In this document: positions 41,488-43,641 of the stretch, piece by piece | How the letters are laid out: each line of letters opens with the position of its first letter | Numbering within the stretch: the stretch's first letter is position 1 | Origin: CAG-273 sp051891195 | Lineage (GTDB): Bacteria > Bacillota > Clostridia > TANB77 > CAG-508 | Direction: 5' to 3' | Length of the DNA: 43,641 nt | NCBI GenBank assembly: GCA_051891195.1 | Contig: JBJFEZ010000032.1 | Location: 1 to 43,641, forward strand | Position numbers and translations under genes: made by a program | The notes under the pieces: generated by a model | What the model was told of the DNA's origin: nothing | The model's database searches: none | Seen by the model: only the letters and a program-made list of their open reading frames with translations

Positions 41488-41925
41488 TTATTTTACCTCC
41501 CAAACTTCAGGTTTTTGAGCTATATTTTCGTGCTCGCTACCAGCATATACTCTTAATTTTTTAGCCATTTGTCTACCAAGTCTTGTGTGTGGAAGCATAC
41601 CCACTACAGCGTGAGTCATCATTTTTTCAGGACTTTTTGCTAATAAATCTCTAGCAGTAATTTCTTTCATTCCACCAATATATCCTGAATGGCTTCTGTA
41701 AACTTTTTGATCTAATTTTTTTCCTGTTAAAACTACGTTAGCACAGTTAATAATAATTACGTGATCACCAACATCCATATGAGTAGTATAAGTTGGTTTA
41801 TGTTTTCCTCTTAATAATTTAGCAGCTTCTGTAGCAACTCTACCTAAAGGTTTGTTAGCTGCATCAATAATGTACCATTTGCTTTCAATTTCACTTTTTT
41901 TAACACTATATGTTGTATTATTCAT
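41488..41925 (-). CDS. rplM: 50S ribosomal protein L13
   Basis: A 145-residue L13: WYIIDAANKPLGRVATEAAKLLRGKHKPTY, VIIINCANVVLTGKK and MLPHTRLGRQMAKKLRVYAGSEH are standard. First gene of the rplM-rpsI operon, preceded by a leader of about 100 bases. Confidence 0.97.
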   Translation of the reverse strand: MNNTTYSVKKSEIESKWYIIDAANKPLGRVATEAAKLLRGKHKPTYTTHMDVGDHVIIINCANVVLTGKKLDQKVYRSHSGYIGGMKEITARDLLAKSPEKMMTHAVVGMLPHTRLGRQMAKKLRVYAGSEHENIAQKPEVWEVK

Positions 41926-42032
41926 GGTAAATCATATCCTCCATTTCATTTTTCAAAATCATTAATCTATATGAAATTACTTTTTTAGCTACCGGGGAGA
42001 AGCTTTAAAAATAATTACATCCGTAAACATAC
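41926..42032 (-). promoter_or_regulatory. rplM leader, possible L13 leader RNA
   Basis: About 107 nt from the predicted start to the ATG with GGATGTAATT, GCTTCTCCCCGGTAGC and an AAATGGAGG site. Firmicutes carry a conserved L13 leader here for autogenous control; I cannot verify its consensus by eye. Confidence 0.45.
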
Positions 42033-42038
42033 TCTAAT

Positions 42039-42067
42039 ATTTTAATACAACAAATAAAAAAAGTCAA
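42039..42067 (-). promoter_or_regulatory. Promoter of rplM-rpsI
   Basis: Minus strand TTGACT (42062-42067) and TAAAAT (42039-42044) with a 17-base spacer. Confidence 0.72.
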
Positions 42068-42085
42068 GTAAATTCTAAAAAATAG

Positions 42086-42115
42086 TTGACAAATAAAGAA
42101 AATATATGTTATACT
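42086..42115 (+). promoter_or_regulatory. Promoter of infC-rpmI-rplT
   Basis: TTGACA at 42086-42091 and TATACT at 42110-42115 with an 18-base spacer; divergent from the rplM promoter, whose -35 box lies 18 bases away. Confidence 0.75.
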
Positions 42116-42121
42116 AATAAA

Positions 42122-42250
42122 CGTAAAAAAAAGAAGCAATCCGTGCTCACCTTAAGCTAAAAGGCAAAAAGGTAATAAATTACTTATTTAAATAAAAAAT
42201 TTAATTAGAGTATTTATGTGTATGGATTGATGTAAAATCAATCTTTTTTT
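42122..42250 (+). promoter_or_regulatory. L20 leader: infC operon attenuator
   Basis: The leader contains CCGTGCTCACCTTAAGC and AAAAGGCAAAAAGGT, typical of the L20 leader, and ends in a terminator: GATTGAT/ATCAATC at 42225-42243 followed by eight T's. Excess L20 is known to promote termination at such leaders in B. subtilis. Confidence 0.8.
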
Positions 42251-42278
42251 TATGGATTTAATCTTATGGAGGTGTTTT

Positions 42279-42797
42279 ATTATAAAACAAGATTTACCAA
42301 TCAATGAGCAAATTAGAGCTAGCAAAGTACAATTAATTGATGAAAATGGAGAAAAAAAAGGTTTAGTAAGTTTAAATGAAGCTTTAGAACTAGCATATGA
42401 CAAAAAATTAGACTTGGTTATGGTTTCACCAAACCCAGAAATGCCAGTCTGTAAAATAATGAACTATGGCAAGTACAAATTTGAACAATCTAAAAGAGAA
42501 AAAGAAGCTCGTAAAAAACAAAAAACATTTGAATTAAAAGAAATTCGTATTACTCCAAACATTGAACAACACGACTTTGAATTTAAGGCAAAAAATACCA
42601 GAAAATTTTTAGAAGATGGAAACAAAGTAAAAATTACATTAAAATTTAGAGGAAGAGAAATGAACTATATAAAATTAGGAGAAGAAGTTCTTCAAAAATT
42701 TATAGACGAATTATCAGACATTTCTGTTCCAGAAAAAAAGCCTATTTTAGAAGGTAAAAATATGTTTATTATATTAGCTAAAAAAGCTGATAAGTAA
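42279..42797 (+). CDS. infC: Translation initiation factor IF-3
   Basis: IF-3 splits ribosomes and proofreads the start codon. About 173 residues: QDLPINEQIRASKVQLIDENGEKKG, LVMVSPNPEMPVCKIMNYGKYKFEQSK, EIRITPNIEQHDFEFKAKNTRKFL and VKITLKFRGREM. No ATG, GTG or TTG is properly spaced from GGAGGTG (42268-42274); the ATT at 42279 (or ATA at 42282) is, and rare AUU starts are the known self-control of infC. The in-frame ATG at 42252 lies within the terminator T-run and would add an unlikely MDLILWRCF. Confidence 0.93.
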   Translation: MIKQDLPINEQIRASKVQLIDENGEKKGLVSLNEALELAYDKKLDLVMVSPNPEMPVCKIMNYGKYKFEQSKREKEARKKQKTFELKEIRITPNIEQHDFEFKAKNTRKFLEDGNKVKITLKFRGREMNYIKLGEEVLQKFIDELSDISVPEKKPILEGKNMFIILAKKADK

Positions 42798-42833
42798 TAT
42801 ATAAAAGCAATTAAATTAAAGGAGGAATAAACT

Positions 42834-43037
42834 ATGCCAAAATTAAAAACAAATAAAGCTGCTAAAAAGAGATATTCTTATACAGCTACTGGAAAAGTTA
42901 AAAGAACAAAATCTAATAAAAGACATCTTTTAGCAAACAAAACAAGCAGAGCAAAAACTAGAGGAAAAGTACAAGATGCTTATGCAGACAAAACATGTGA
43001 AGCAGGAATTAAGAGAATGCTACCATATGGCAACTAA
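42834..43037 (+). CDS. rpmI: 50S ribosomal protein L35
   Basis: A 67-residue L35: MPKLKTNKAAKKRYSYTATGKVKRTKSNKRHLLANKTSRAK. AAAGGAGGAA site. Second gene of the operon. It ends shorter-charged than some homologs (MLPYGN). Confidence 0.96.
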   Translation: MPKLKTNKAAKKRYSYTATGKVKRTKSNKRHLLANKTSRAKTRGKVQDAYADKTCEAGIKRMLPYGN

Positions 43038-43145
43038 TAAACACTAATTAAACTTGGCGAAGGAAATATCTTGTTCTTAAAGAAATAATTATAGGTAAAG
43101 GTGTGTCCCCGTCAAATAACAAAAAATAGTAGAGGAGGAATTAAA

Positions 43146-43499
43146 ATGGCAAGAGTAAAAACAGCAATGATTACTCGTAAAAAACATAAAAAAATATTAA
43201 AAAGAGCAAAAGGATATTATGGTGCAAAACACTACAGATTTAGAATGGCTAAACAAGCTGTTATGAAATCTGGCAAATATGCATATGTAGGAAGAAAAGA
43301 TAAAAAGAGTAATTTTAGAAAATTATGGATAGCAAGAATTAATGCTGCAGCTAGAATGAATGGAACAACATACAGCAAATTAGTAGCTGGAATGAAAAAA
43401 GCAAATATTGTTGTTAATAGAAAAATGTTAGCAGAACTTGCAGTATCTGACCCAAAAGCTTTTACAGAAATAGTAAAAGTAGCTCAAAAAGCAAAATAA
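43146..43499 (+). CDS. rplT: 50S ribosomal protein L20
   Basis: A 117-residue L20: MARVKTAMITRKKHKKILKRAKGYYGAKHYRFRMAKQAVMKSG and YAYVGRKDKKSNFRKLWIARINAAAR. ATG 43146 follows AGAGGAGGAA; a longer frame from 43101 is not supported. It also acts as the repressor of its operon. Confidence 0.96.
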   Translation: MARVKTAMITRKKHKKILKRAKGYYGAKHYRFRMAKQAVMKSGKYAYVGRKDKKSNFRKLWIARINAAARMNGTTYSKLVAGMKKANIVVNRKMLAELAVSDPKAFTEIVKVAQKAK

Positions 43500-43504
43500 A
43501 AACC

Positions 43505-43540
43505 AAAACGGCTTAATCAGTTACGATTAAGCCGTTTGTT
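43505..43540 (+). terminator. Terminator of infC-rpmI-rplT
   Basis: AAACGGCTTAATC/GATTAAGCCGTTT 13-bp stem with a 6-base loop and a short T-rich tail. The final 100 bases of the window hold no gene; a TTGAAA near 43612 with AATAAT 17 bases on may be the next promoter. Confidence 0.8.
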
Positions 43541-43641
43541 AAGATTATCAGCTTTTTGCTAAAATCAAAAATTGTCGAAACTTGCGATAAATTATGATAT
43601 CTAAACACTTGAAAAAATAAGAAACATATGTAATAATATCA

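Overview
The window is a low-GC Firmicutes chromosome segment, most likely from a spore-forming, uncultured-type gut Clostridia. It is very A/T-rich, uses TTG and GTG starts after strong Shine-Dalgarno sites, and carries sporulation genes (whiA, yyaC, spoIVFA/B-like pair, spoIIID, yabG, veg, SPOCS-LysM sipL-like, yunB) plus pyruvate formate-lyase. No tRNA, rRNA or CRISPR array was seen.

Layout. 1-400: the 3' end of a formylglycine-generating-enzyme/C-type-lectin-fold gene whose last ~130 bases switch abruptly to GC-rich codons, as expected for the variable region of a diversity-generating retroelement target. 463-8128: the rimP-nusA-rnpM(ylxR)-ylxQ-infB-rbfA-nrnA-truB translation/RNA operon. 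8134-8316: a 183-bp element bounded by perfect 22-bp inverted repeats. 8375-9298: an unknown membrane-anchored protein. 9347-9689: a compact locus with the architecture of a type I toxin-antitoxin system. 9782-9963: a probable 6S RNA. 10034-17141: prmC, whiA, hemW, a DUF4116 protein, alkD, a small unknown gene, yyaC, an unknown gene and the spoIVFA-like/spoIVFB-like pair. 17172-18381: rpsF-ssb-rpsR. 18457-19314: patatin-like lipase. 19387-21956: zinc/manganese ABC transporter with an AdcR-type palindrome at its promoter. 21990-25086: pflA and pflB on the minus strand, then an XRE regulator.

The main finding is at 26145-37259. The sporulation regulator gene spoIIID is cut in two by a 10,845-bp integrative mobilizable element. 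The first 38 codons and the last 51 codons are intact and in the same frame on either side of a repeated core (cagtacacaa at 26257-26266 and 37102-37111), so excision would rebuild an 89-residue SpoIIID. The element encodes a large serine recombinase whose last codons and stop lie in the right attachment site, TnpV, MobC, a MOBP-type relaxase with a candidate oriT, a cargo block of zinc-ribbon/membrane proteins, a DUF6076-like protein divergent from an HTH protein through overlapping -35 boxes, and a type III toxin-antitoxin module (two pseudoknot RNA repeats, terminator, CptN/TenpN-like toxin). The arrangement parallels the skin element of sigK: either developmental excision restores SpoIIID in the mother cell, or the strain has lost SpoIIID.

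37390-43540 returns to core genome: yabG, veg, a SipL-like protein and yunB, then rplM-rpsI on the minus strand with a leader, diverging from infC-rpmI-rplT with an L20-type leader/attenuator. All functional calls come from reading translated sequence and motifs; no database search was run.
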